Positions 23,530-31,308 of a DNA stretch of 38,551 nt are shown here, in pieces (position 1 is the stretch's first letter; each line of letters opens with the position of its first letter). The position numbers and the translations under genes are program-made. Source of the stretch: JBCBSZ01 sp039818945 (GTDB lineage Bacteria; Actinomycetota; Acidimicrobiia; Acidimicrobiales; Poriferisodalaceae). The stretch is from positions 1 through 38,551 of the forward strand of contig JBCBSZ010000064.1 in assembly GCA_039818945.1 (NCBI GenBank), read 5' to 3'. The notes below the pieces were generated by a model. It was given only the letters and a program-made list of their open reading frames with translations. It was not told the origin of the DNA and searched no databases.

Positions 23530-25131
23530 CTACGGGGTGCCGCGCCGACCTTCGAGCCGCCGTTCGGACTCCAGGCGACCCAGCTCGGCCTCGCTGCGGT
23601 CGAGGTAGCGCAACATGCCCGCGACGAGGCGGTGCCCGGCCTCGTGCTCGATGCGGTCGGCCATCTGCTGGACCACGTCGCGGTAGGCCGGATGGCCGTG
23701 CGGGGCGCTCCGCAACTCGATCATGTGCATCGCTTCGCGCGCGTTGAACTGCATCACATAGCGGACCCGGAACGCCATCGGCACGGCGTACGCCGCCTCG
23801 TTCGGCGCCCCTTCGACCATCGCCTCGTGGAGGTCGGCGGCGATGGCGATCGCGTCGTCGAACTCGTCGGTGAGTCCGGCGTCGTCGACGATGCCGGGCC
23901 GCACGTAGCCGTGTCGAGTCGTGAGCGGCTGCCACTCCAACGTGAGCATGCGGTGGCGCTGGAGGTCGCGGAACGCGCCGTAGTCGGAGAGCACGTCGAA
24001 GCGGTACCCGGTCCGCTCCAGGGCCCGCCCCGGCTTGTGGCGCCGATTGCCCCGGTCACCGACATAGGCGCGGACGACGGCCGCCCGCTCGTCGGCGCTC
24101 ATCTGCGCGACCTGGGCCTCCAGCTGGCGCTCGCTGAGCGAGCTGTGGGCGTACAGCATCGCCGCCACGAGCTTCGTCTCGCCGTCGGGGTCGAAGTCGA
24201 GGAGGGTCACCGTGTCGCCGGAGTCCGGCTCGACACCGGCGAGCAGCCCCTCGGCGAGATCGTCCATCGCGAGGCGGTTGGTCTCGAGGTAGTCGCTCCA
24301 CGCGACGCCGCGGTCGGGCAGATCGACGCGGCGCAGGAACGACGGGATGACCTTGCGCAGCTCCGTGAGCATCATGTCGGCGTAGGTCCGGGCCTCGGGC
24401 AGCGGGTGCGCCCGCATCCGCAGCAGCAGCGCCTCGTAGCCCTGCCCGGTGCCGTAGATGCCCACGTTGGACAGCGAGGCGGCGGGGAGCAGCCCGCGCA
24501 CCGCGTCGAAGCTCCGTGCGCGGATGGCCTGCCGGTGGGCCACCTCGGACGTGCCCGGCGCCGGCGGGAACTCCCGCTTGAGGTGGTCCTGCACCTTGGG
24601 TACCAGCGCGGCGTAGGCGTCGAAGAGGCGGTCCATGTCGCCCACGTAGCGGGCTCCCAGGGGCCCCGAGAGGACCGCCGGGGGTCGGTGGTACCGGTAT
24701 CGCCCCCCGATCCGGGCGTCGTAGCTGAGGTAGCGGGTCGACTGCTCGAGGTACGACATCAGCCGCCCCCACTCGAGCACCTTCGTGAGCAGGTTGGAGG
24801 CCTGCTCACAGGCGAGGTGCACGCCGCCGAGCTGGGCGACCGAGTCGTCGCCGTAGTCGAAGAACACCCGCTCGTAGAGCTCCTCGGCCCGGCGCAGCCC
24901 GACGGTGGCGTCGACGGTGGCGTCGCCGGAGGTGTCGAGCTCGTCGACGAACTCGTCGAGGAACAGGCGGCGGAGGCTCTTGTGGGTCCGCGAGTAGCGG
25001 GCGAAGAGCGCCCCCTTCACGACCTCGGGCAGGTTGACGAGGCCGAACACGGGTCGATCGAGGTTCGTGAAGTACGGACGGAGGATGTCTCGTTCCTCGG
25101 CCGTGAAGCTCTCGACGGCGTAGCTCGACAC
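23530..25131 (-). CDS. Tandem ThyX-like protein (FAD-dependent thymidylate synthase homologue)
   Basis: A 533-residue protein made of two ThyX-like halves. ThyX makes dTMP from dUMP using FAD and methylene-tetrahydrofolate; its signature is RHRxxSxNExSxRY plus a C-terminal NARxL...LR...AQWEIR. The first half (about 1-255) has WGRLMSYLEQSTRY, keeping the S/E/S/RY part but not RH. The second half (about 260-533) has RHRMLTLEWQPLTTRHGY, keeping RHR, and later NAREAMHMIELR. The usual enzyme is about 250 residues. Whether this synthesises dTMP is uncertain. GTG 25131 has GGAGG 5 nt upstream; the frame opens at 25245. No thyA appears in the window. Confidence 0.8.
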   Translation of the reverse strand: MSSYAVESFTAEERDILRPYFTNLDRPVFGLVNLPEVVKGALFARYSRTHKSLRRLFLDEFVDELDTSGDATVDATVGLRRAEELYERVFFDYGDDSVAQLGGVHLACEQASNLLTKVLEWGRLMSYLEQSTRYLSYDARIGGRYRYHRPPAVLSGPLGARYVGDMDRLFDAYAALVPKVQDHLKREFPPAPGTSEVAHRQAIRARSFDAVRGLLPAASLSNVGIYGTGQGYEALLLRMRAHPLPEARTYADMMLTELRKVIPSFLRRVDLPDRGVAWSDYLETNRLAMDDLAEGLLAGVEPDSGDTVTLLDFDPDGETKLVAAMLYAHSSLSERQLEAQVAQMSADERAAVVRAYVGDRGNRRHKPGRALERTGYRFDVLSDYGAFRDLQRHRMLTLEWQPLTTRHGYVRPGIVDDAGLTDEFDDAIAIAADLHEAMVEGAPNEAAYAVPMAFRVRYVMQFNAREAMHMIELRSAPHGHPAYRDVVQQMADRIEHEAGHRLVAGMLRYLDRSEAELGRLESERRLEGRRGTP

Positions 25132-25173
25132 GCGTCCCTCCGTCCGGTGCAGGGCGATCGGCGGCACGGGGTC

Positions 25174-25201
25174 AGGGTAGGAGCCCCCGGCCCTCGGGCC
25201 G
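25174..25201 (-). promoter_or_regulatory. Candidate promoter and small palindrome before the ThyX-like gene
   Basis: Minus-strand TACCCT (25179-25174) is a TAnnnT -10 candidate about 42 nt before GTG 25131. Just upstream CGGCCC-TC-GGGCCG (25188-25201) is a perfect inverted repeat that could be an operator or the end of the DAGK-domain transcript. Confidence 0.35.
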
Positions 25202-25222
25202 CGGATGCAGACGCCGTCGCGC

Positions 25223-25834
25223 TCAGACCACCACCACGGCCGCATCGGGCTCGACCCGGACGGAGATGTGCGAGGCGCGACCGACGTCGACGCCGTCGAG
25301 GCGGACCCGCATCGGTCGCTCGAACGTCCACTCGTGGTCGGCTCGCCGACGCACCGAGATCGCCGGATGCGGCAGGTGGCTGCCGGTCACGACCCGCCGG
25401 CGGGCGACCAGCCGATCGCGCAGCGACATGTCGTCGACCAGGACCGCGTCGAGCAGTCCGTCGCCGGGATGGGCTCGCGGCGCGACGTTCCACGTCCCCA
25501 CGTACTGGGCGTTGGCCACGATGAGGATCGGTCCCCGCCACCACCCGCGGTGGGCGACGACGTGGGCGACGAAACGGTGAGCGACGCCGTCGAGCTCGAC
25601 GTGGCCGACGTCGATCGGCAGCCGCATGGTGTCGGGGCCGCCCAGCCGCGATCGCACGCCCGGCCCACCCACGGTGGTGTGGAGGTCGCCCCCGGCGAGA
25701 CCGGCGATCGGGGGTGCCGCTCCCTGGGGCTGCGCCTCGACGAGGGCGGCGAGCTCGCGATCGGTCCGCACGGTCGGTGCGTCCGGTGGCAGCGGGCCGG
25801 GTGCCCCCCACGGCTCACCCTTCTCGATCGTCAC
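25223..25834 (-). CDS. Stand-alone diacylglycerol kinase C-terminal (accessory) domain protein
   Basis: A 203-residue protein that matches the C-terminal beta-sandwich of the YegS/DagK lipid-kinase family: ILIVANAQYVGTWNVAPRAHPGDGLLDAVL, a stretch recognisable by NAQYxG and PGDGLLD, then VRLDGVDVGRASH and RVEPDAAVVV at the end. The catalytic GGDGT domain is absent, so no kinase activity is expected from this chain alone. It may partner a kinase elsewhere or be a lipid-binding module. ATG 25834 overlaps the helicase stop as ATGA, making it the last gene of the tat/helY chain. Confidence 0.75.
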   Translation of the reverse strand: MTIEKGEPWGAPGPLPPDAPTVRTDRELAALVEAQPQGAAPPIAGLAGGDLHTTVGGPGVRSRLGGPDTMRLPIDVGHVELDGVAHRFVAHVVAHRGWWRGPILIVANAQYVGTWNVAPRAHPGDGLLDAVLVDDMSLRDRLVARRRVVTGSHLPHPAISVRRRADHEWTFERPMRVRLDGVDVGRASHISVRVEPDAAVVVV

Positions 25835-28467
25835 GCCGACTCCGGCGCCGGTTCGTCCTCGCCGTCGTCGGCGTCGTCGAGCCTGGTCGCTGCGACCAGC
25901 CCGCGGTCGAGGTCTCGGGCCGCGTCTCGCGCCGTCGCGGCGAGTGGACCGGCCGTGACCTGGCCCAGCTGGCGGAGGAGGTCGATGAGCTGCCGTGCGG
26001 TCCTGACGAAGTCGCCCGGGGAGACCTGGCGATCGTCGAGCACGTCGCCGAGCTCGAGATCGAGCATCCAGCCGTGAGCGATGGGGACGAAGCCGGCATC
26101 CGGCGGCCGGGTCTCGGGGAGGTCATGGTGCTGTTCGAAGCGGTTCAGCTTCGCCGCGAGCTGCTCGATCGTGTCGTAGCGCCGGGCGACCTCGGCCGAC
26201 GGGAACCACGGGGGTGGAGGTGGGTCGGGAGAGCGGTGCTCGTAGACGAGGCACGACGTGAGCGCAGCGAGCTCGGCGGCGTCGAGGTCGTCGAAGCAGC
26301 GCGCCCGGAGCGCCTCGGCGAGGAGCAGATCGCTCTCGTGGTAGAGGCCGGCGAGGGTCTCGCCCGCCGAGGTCAGGCGCCACCCGTCGAGGAAGTCACG
26401 CCGCCGGAGCTCCTCCTCGATGACGTCGAAGCGGCGCACGAGGTCGCCGCCGCTCCGCCCGATCCGCCGATCGAGCGCCTCCAGGTCGCGTTCGAGCCGC
26501 ACGAGGCGACGCACCTGTCGGCGGACAGGTGCGGCCGGAGCGTCGGGACCGCTCCCGCCGCGGGCCTCGGCAGCCGCCCGTGCGGCCTGGTCTCGGTCGA
26601 GGCGCCGGCCGACCTCCTGCTGGAAGCCCTTTTTGCCCGGTGTGTAGGGGCGGGGCAGCTCGATCTGGCCGATCGGCTCGGGAGCTGTCCGGAGGTCGCC
26701 GGCCCGGAGCTGGTGGACTCGGCCCCGGGCGTCGACCGTGCGCACCAGCGTCTCGCCCGAGCGCCTCGTCGACGTGGACAGCACGGCGGCGGGCCAGCCC
26801 GACGGCCCGACCAGGACGGCGCCCGGGCGCAGCGCGGCGAGCGCCTCGTCGATCAGCGCGCGCTCGTGGTCGTCGGGTGCCGGTCGTCGGCGTCGATCCC
26901 CGCCATCGGCGCGCGCCGCGTCGAGCACCGGCCCGAGCCGCTCCCCCAGCTCGTCGTCGAGGACGGCGCGCACGTCGGCGAGCTCGTCCGCGATCCGCTC
27001 CCGGCGCCCACGGAGCCCGACGACGAGGCGATCGGTCTGGAACTGGGCCAGGCTCTGCCCCAGGACCGAGCGGGCGCCCTCGCGGTCCTGCGTGGCGACG
27101 AGGTTGGCGACCATGTTGTACGTCGGACGGAACGCCGAGGTCAGCTCGAAGTCGCCGCTCGACGCGAGCCGTGCGAGGTCGTCGAAGCGGAGGAACCGGT
27201 TCCAGCAGACGACGGCATCGCCCCGACGGTCGATGCCCCGGCGTCCGGCGCGCCCGGTCAGCTGCGTGTACTCCCCCGGCGTCAGCGTCGAGTGGCCGTC
27301 ACCGCGGTACTTCGACAGGGACTCGATCACCACCGAGCGTGCGGGCAGGTTGACCCCCATCGCCAGGGTCTCGGTGGCGAACACCACCCCGAGGAGTCCC
27401 TCGGCGAAGCACTCCTCGACGGCCTCCTTCATGGCCGGGACCAGGCCGGCGTGGTGCGCGGCGATGCCCCGTTCGAGCAGGCGGTGCCACCGGTCGACCT
27501 CGAGCGCCTCACGGGTGACCGCGTCGAGCCCGGCGAGGCGCCGCTCCACGATCGCGGCGACGCGGTCGGTGGTCGACCCGTCGGTGAGGCGCACCCCCGT
27601 CTGGCCGACCGCTCGTGCGGCCTCGTCGCAGCCGTTGCGGCTGAACACGAAGTAGATCGCCGGCAGGAGCCCGGCCTCGGCGAGCTGCTCGACGACCTCG
27701 GGCCGTCGGGGCGAGAACCAGCGCGACCCTCTCCGGCGTCCCCCCGGCTGGTGCTCGGCTCGCTCGAGCAGCCGAGCGGTCGCTCGCGCCGGTCGTCCTC
27801 GTTCGTCGAGGGTGTCCTCGAGCCGGAGGCGTCCCGTCGCCTTGTCGCCGAGGAGCAGTCGGTTCCGGAGGGCCACCGGGCGCGTCGTCTCGACGACGAC
27901 CTCGGCGCCGCCGCGCACGGCGTCGAGCCAGCCGGCGATCTCGGCGCCGTTCGACACGGTCGCCGACAGGCACACGAGCTGGACCCCCTGGTCGAGCTGG
28001 ACGATGACCTCCTCCCAGACCGGTCCCCGGTAGGGATCCATCAGGTAGTGGATCTCGTCGAGCACCACGAGACCGAGATCGTCCAGCGCGGGTGATCCCG
28101 CGTAGATCATGTTCCGCAGCACCTCGGTCGTCATGACGACGACCGGTGCGTCCGGGCGGATCACGTTGTCGCCCGTCAGCAGCCCGACCTGCTCGCGCCC
28201 GAAGAGCTCGCCGAGCTCGACGAGCTTCTGGTTCGACAGCGCCTTGATCGGCGCCGTGTAGAAGGCGCGCTGGCCTCGGGCGAGTGCCAGCTGGATGCCG
28301 TACTCGGCGACGAGCGTCTTGCCGGAGCTGGTCGGCGCCGCGACGAGCACGGTGTCGCCGGCGTCGAGGTGGTCGAACGCCTCGAGCTGGAACCGATCGG
28401 GTTCGATCCCGCGGCCGGCCAGCAGCGTCCTGCGGGCAGCCGCTCCGTCGACCTCGGTCCCGGTCAC
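25831..28467 (-). CDS. helY: Ski2/Mtr4-like DEAD/DEAH-box RNA helicase (HelY type)
   Basis: An 878-residue ATP-dependent superfamily 2 helicase. Walker A APTSSGKT at 44-51, DEIH box at 137-140, SAT in CLSATVSN, and motif VI QLTGRAGRRGID; then the long C-terminal region containing the winged-helix and helical-bundle parts seen in Ski2, Mtr4 and mycobacterial HelY. It likely unwinds RNA in degradation or maturation. A linker at about 270-290 is shorter than in eukaryotic relatives. The GTG start (28467) overlaps tatC as GTGA, and its stop overlaps the DAGK-domain gene. The helY-tatC-tatA order matches mycobacteria. Confidence 0.92.
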   Translation of the reverse strand: MTGTEVDGAAARRTLLAGRGIEPDRFQLEAFDHLDAGDTVLVAAPTSSGKTLVAEYGIQLALARGQRAFYTAPIKALSNQKLVELGELFGREQVGLLTGDNVIRPDAPVVVMTTEVLRNMIYAGSPALDDLGLVVLDEIHYLMDPYRGPVWEEVIVQLDQGVQLVCLSATVSNGAEIAGWLDAVRGGAEVVVETTRPVALRNRLLLGDKATGRLRLEDTLDERGRPARATARLLERAEHQPGGRRRGSRWFSPRRPEVVEQLAEAGLLPAIYFVFSRNGCDEAARAVGQTGVRLTDGSTTDRVAAIVERRLAGLDAVTREALEVDRWHRLLERGIAAHHAGLVPAMKEAVEECFAEGLLGVVFATETLAMGVNLPARSVVIESLSKYRGDGHSTLTPGEYTQLTGRAGRRGIDRRGDAVVCWNRFLRFDDLARLASSGDFELTSAFRPTYNMVANLVATQDREGARSVLGQSLAQFQTDRLVVGLRGRRERIADELADVRAVLDDELGERLGPVLDAARADGGDRRRRPAPDDHERALIDEALAALRPGAVLVGPSGWPAAVLSTSTRRSGETLVRTVDARGRVHQLRAGDLRTAPEPIGQIELPRPYTPGKKGFQQEVGRRLDRDQAARAAAEARGGSGPDAPAAPVRRQVRRLVRLERDLEALDRRIGRSGGDLVRRFDVIEEELRRRDFLDGWRLTSAGETLAGLYHESDLLLAEALRARCFDDLDAAELAALTSCLVYEHRSPDPPPPPWFPSAEVARRYDTIEQLAAKLNRFEQHHDLPETRPPDAGFVPIAHGWMLDLELGDVLDDRQVSPGDFVRTARQLIDLLRQLGQVTAGPLAATARDAARDLDRGLVAATRLDDADDGEDEPAPESA

Positions 28468-29261
28468 ACCCTGCGCCGCAGCAGGAGCTTCCCGATCAGG
28501 GCGCTGAGCTCGTAGAACATGTACATCGGGATCGACAGCGCGAGCAGGCTGATGGGATCGCCGCTCGGGGTGAGGATCGCCACCGCGGTCACGATCAGGA
28601 CGATCGCGTACCGGCGGAACTGGGCCAGTTGGCGCGGCTCGAGGATCTCGGCCAGCTGGAGGAAGACCAACAGGATCGGGAACTCGAAGCAGATCCCGAA
28701 CGTCAGCATCATCATCGTGATGAAGCTGAGGTACGGCCCGACGGCGAGCAGCGGGTCGACCTGGTCGCCCGCCACCCGGATCAGGAACTCGAACGCTCGT
28801 GGCAGCGTCCAGTACGCGAGGGCGGCACCGCAGACGAACAGCACGATCGCGCTGGCGACGAAGGGAATCGCCCAGCGCTTCTCGCGCGGGTGCAGCGCCG
28901 GGGTGACGAAGCGCCAGAGCTGCCAGAGCAGGACGGGCATCGCCAGCGCCACACCAGCGATCAACGAGACCCGGATGCGTACCGCGAAGCCCTCTGCGGG
29001 GCCGGTGAAGATGAGGTTGCAGTTGGGTGAGATCGGCTCCTGGGCCCGCTCCGCGAGCAGCGGGACCACGGTCTCGCAGTAGGGGTCGACCAGGAAGTCG
29101 ATCAACCGGTTGTAGAAGCTGAAGGCCACCGCCAGCCCGACGCCGACCGCGATGATGCAGTAGATGATCCGGCGACGGAGCTCCTCGAGGTGCTCCACGA
29201 CGGTCATCTGGCCGCGCGGGGGCTCTTCGTCGTCGCGTGATCGGCGCCAGGGAAGCCGCAT
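28464..29261 (-). CDS. tatC: Sec-independent protein translocase TatC
   Basis: A 265-residue six-helix membrane protein, the receptor for twin-arginine signal peptides. TVVEHLEELRRRI is the conserved N-terminal motif (Glu-Leu-Arg near the first helix). FTGPAEGFAVRIR and ALHPREKRWAIPF mark the following loops, and ISLLALSIPMYMFYELS the last helix. ATG 29261 shares a base with the tatA stop (TGATG). Exported proteins with RR signals in this window include the MBL-fold protein and probably the molybdopterin enzyme. Confidence 0.96.
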   Translation of the reverse strand: MRLPWRRSRDDEEPPRGQMTVVEHLEELRRRIIYCIIAVGVGLAVAFSFYNRLIDFLVDPYCETVVPLLAERAQEPISPNCNLIFTGPAEGFAVRIRVSLIAGVALAMPVLLWQLWRFVTPALHPREKRWAIPFVASAIVLFVCGAALAYWTLPRAFEFLIRVAGDQVDPLLAVGPYLSFITMMMLTFGICFEFPILLVFLQLAEILEPRQLAQFRRYAIVLIVTAVAILTPSGDPISLLALSIPMYMFYELSALIGKLLLRRRV

Positions 29262-29806
29262 CAGTCGGTGGTCTCGCTCCGCGCCATCGGATCGTCGTCG
29301 GTGCCGGCCTGGGCCCGTGGGTCGGTGGGATCGGCCTGGTGCGCCTCGCCGCCGTCGGTGTCGGCGGGTGGTGCCTCGCCCTCCTCCGTCACGTCAGGGT
29401 CGACGTTCTCGCCGGCCGGGGCGCTGTCCTCGACGTCAGGGTCGACGTCCTCGCCGGCCGGTGCGCTGTCCTCGACGGCCGTCGCGTCCTCGCCGTCGGC
29501 GGTCTCGGTCGTCAGATCGGTGGGTCCGCCCGGGTCGGGGCGGTCATCGTCCGGCGGCGGCGTCGGCTGCGCTGACGAGCCGGGGCGGGAGGCGGGCGTG
29601 TAGGAGACCCCGGCGTCCTTGGCGGCGTCGGCTTCGATCGTGTCCTCGATCGCGTGGCGCATCTCGTCCTGGAAGCCGGTCGAGACCTGCCGGATCGTCC
29701 GCATCGCCTTGCCCACCTGGCGCGCCGCCTCGGGGAGGCGGGTCGGCCCCAGCACGAGGAGGGCGACGAGCAGGATCACGAGGACCTCACCGCTGCCGAG
29801 GTTCAT
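29261..29806 (-). CDS. tatA: TatA/TatB-type translocase subunit with long acidic tail
   Basis: A 181-residue protein. Residues 1-19 are the membrane helix (LGSGEVLVILLVALLVLGP), followed by the hinge and amphipathic helix (LPEAARQVGKAMRTIRQV) that line the Tat pore; the Glu in position 7 and the LGP turn suggest a TatB-like or dual TatA/B form. Typical TatA is 60-90 residues; here a 100-residue Pro/Asp/Glu-rich tail follows, with two copies of a 14-residue repeat. ATG 29806 overlaps the small upstream gene as ATGA. Confidence 0.92.
   Translation of the reverse strand: MNLGSGEVLVILLVALLVLGPTRLPEAARQVGKAMRTIRQVSTGFQDEMRHAIEDTIEADAAKDAGVSYTPASRPGSSAQPTPPPDDDRPDPGGPTDLTTETADGEDATAVEDSAPAGEDVDPDVEDSAPAGENVDPDVTEEGEAPPADTDGGEAHQADPTDPRAQAGTDDDPMARSETTD
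29391..29474 (-). repeat. Tandem 42-nt repeat in the tatA tail
   Basis: Copies 29391-29432 and 29433-29474 differ at only a few bases and encode two versions of the 14-residue unit VEDSAPAGEDVDPD. It probably arose by in-frame duplication. Confidence 0.85.
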
Positions 29807-30051
29807 CGGCCCGGGCCGATCGATCGCACCGCAGGCCGCTCGACCGCACGGTGGCGGGTGGTCCGCGACAGGTCCCGCTCGAGCCGGGCGAGGTCGCCCC
29901 GGACGGCCTCGACACCGGGTCGGAGGTCGCGCAGGGCCACGATCGACCGTTGGAGCGCCGCCGTGCGCCGAGAGAGCTCTGCGGTGGCCAGGGCGATCGC
30001 CGTCACGGCGAGGGCGAGGCCGAGCGCGGCGGCGAGCCAGGCGAATTCCAT
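29803..30051 (-). CDS. Small single-pass coiled-coil protein upstream of tatA
   Basis: An 82-residue protein with an N-terminal membrane helix (residues 4-25, AWLAAALGLALAVTAIALAT) and a predicted coiled coil (about 28-65, with heptads LRRTAALQRSIVALRD, then RGDLARLERDLSR). No family recognised; the arrangement resembles small membrane-anchored helper or cell-division-type proteins. ATG 30051 is chosen because TAGCCT ends 8 nt upstream and the longer frame (30168) encodes low-quality sequence. Its stop overlaps tatA (ATGA). Confidence 0.65.
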   Translation of the reverse strand: MEFAWLAAALGLALAVTAIALATAELSRRTAALQRSIVALRDLRPGVEAVRGDLARLERDLSRTTRHRAVERPAVRSIGPGR

Positions 30052-30059
30052 CGATCCCG

Positions 30060-30065
30060 AGGCTA
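30060..30065 (-). promoter_or_regulatory. -10 box (TAGCCT) of the tatA-tatC-helY chain
   Basis: Minus-strand TAGCCT ends 8 nt before ATG 30051 in an 80-base GC-rich gap that also holds several short GGGCCC-type inverted repeats. It probably starts the five-gene chain. Confidence 0.4.
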
Positions 30066-30131
30066 GTGGGCCCTCGGCCCGGCCCGGGCCCCACCCGGCG
30101 GCCCCTCGTGGCCGCAGCGGGTGCTCCCGGG

Positions 30132-30464
30132 TCAGTCCTTGGCGGGGCCGGTGAGCTCCTCGAACCACGCCTCACCGTCGAGGAGGTCGTGGAAGTCGAG
30201 CAGGTCGTCATGGGTGAACAGCGCACCACCCTGCGGTCGCTCGCGCAGCTCGAGGGGCAGCGTCCACACCACGACCCGAACCCCGGAGGCGGCGAGCAGA
30301 TCCACGACGTGGGGCTCGGCCGGCTTGATGACGGTCATCCGACAGACCGGGCAGCCGAAGGTGTACGCACCGGTGTCGTCGTCTGCGCAGACCCGGACCG
30401 TCACATCGCGTGTGGTCAGTTCCACGTCCCCGCAGTCGGGACACGTCGCTCTCACGGTTGCCAT
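30132..30464 (-). CDS. Conserved zinc-ribbon protein, unknown function
   Basis: A 110-residue protein. The N-terminus has CPDCGDV and then GCPVCRM, two CxxC knuckles forming a zinc ribbon, separated by a beta hairpin (ELTTRDVTVRVC). The second half (VDLLAASGVRVVVWTLPLEL) is alpha/beta and ends in an acidic helix. I recognise it as a conserved actinobacterial hypothetical but cannot name its role. ATG 30464 has GGAG upstream. It is 80 bases upstream of the tat chain on the same strand and diverges from the GDPD-like gene. Confidence 0.75.
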   Translation of the reverse strand: MATVRATCPDCGDVELTTRDVTVRVCADDDTGAYTFGCPVCRMTVIKPAEPHVVDLLAASGVRVVVWTLPLELRERPQGGALFTHDDLLDFHDLLDGEAWFEELTGPAKD

Positions 30465-30576
30465 CGCTCCGTCCCATCTCCGTCACACCCATCCATCGGC
30501 GTCACTCCGGGTGGTGTGAGGCTTCGCCGTCGATTGGCCGGACGTGCCTCCGGGCACGGCGTCTTGCCACGATGGG

Positions 30577-31308
30577 GTGGTGCAGCTGGTGCGCCACGCC
30601 TCCCGACGACATCCACCGATCACGTTCGGACACGGCGGAGCCAGCGCCCACGCTCCCCCCGGCAGCCTCGAGGCGTTCGAGCTGGCGGTGATGCTCGGCG
30701 CGGCCGGCGTCTCGGCCCGGGTGCAGCGGACCGCCGACGGCGAGATCGTCCTGAGCGACGCCGGCGCCCTGGGCCGTTGGCCCCGCCGGCGACGCATCTC
30801 GGAGACGTCCCTCGCCGACCTGCCCGGTCTCGTCCGCCTGGCCGACGTGCTGGCGATCACCGACGCCGAGACGGTGATCGGTCTGACCGTGACCGATGTC
30901 ACCGAGGCCGAGGGAGCGGTGGAGGTGATGCGCACCGCCGGCGACCTCGGCCGGCTGTGGCTCTCACACGACGATCATCGAGAGCTCGCCGGGTGGCGGG
31001 AGCGTTGGCCCGAGGTCGTGCTCGTGCACCGCGGCCGCATCGGGGCGCTCGACGGTGGCCCGGAACGACACGCCTCCCGGCTCGCCGAGGCCGGCGTGGG
31101 CGGCCTGTCGATGCCGGCGGCCGACTGGACCGGTGGGTTGACGACGCTCGTCCATCGCTTCGACCTCGACGCCGTCGCGACCGATGCCCGGGTCGAGCGG
31201 GTGTTCGTCGATCTCGTGCGGATGGGGATCGACGCCGTGCACTCCGGCCACGTCGAGCTGCTCGTCGACGTCGTGGCCCGAGACGGTGCCCCCGGCGACG
31301 TGGCCTAG
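30577..31308 (+). CDS. Glycerophosphodiester phosphodiesterase-like protein lacking catalytic residues
   Basis: A 243-residue protein with the GDPD TIM-barrel order: FGHGGASAHAPPGSLEAFELAVMLGA, marked here only by its key positions, then VSARVQRTADGEIVLSDAG and a C-terminal DAVHSGHVELL. In active GDPD enzymes these read HRG, PENT, ExD and HD. Here they are HGG, PPGS, SAR and SD, so the metal and acid/base residues are missing and hydrolysis is unlikely. It may bind a phosphodiester or protein. GTG 30577 is chosen; GTG 30544, 30580 and 30589 are possible. The 3' end overlaps lepB by 4 nt. Confidence 0.7.
   Translation: MVQLVRHASRRHPPITFGHGGASAHAPPGSLEAFELAVMLGAAGVSARVQRTADGEIVLSDAGALGRWPRRRRISETSLADLPGLVRLADVLAITDAETVIGLTVTDVTEAEGAVEVMRTAGDLGRLWLSHDDHRELAGWRERWPEVVLVHRGRIGALDGGPERHASRLAEAGVGGLSMPAADWTGGLTTLVHRFDLDAVATDARVERVFVDLVRMGIDAVHSGHVELLVDVVARDGAPGDVA

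Noticed and set aside
25714..28095. 793-codon plus-strand frame opposite the helicase
   Set aside because: It is antisense to an intact helY-like helicase with all motifs and shows no homology pattern of its own.
30483..30519. TCACACC/GGTGTGA inverted repeat between the zinc-ribbon and GDPD-like genes
   Set aside because: Only 7 bases with a 23-base spacer and no aligned promoter element; too weak to call.
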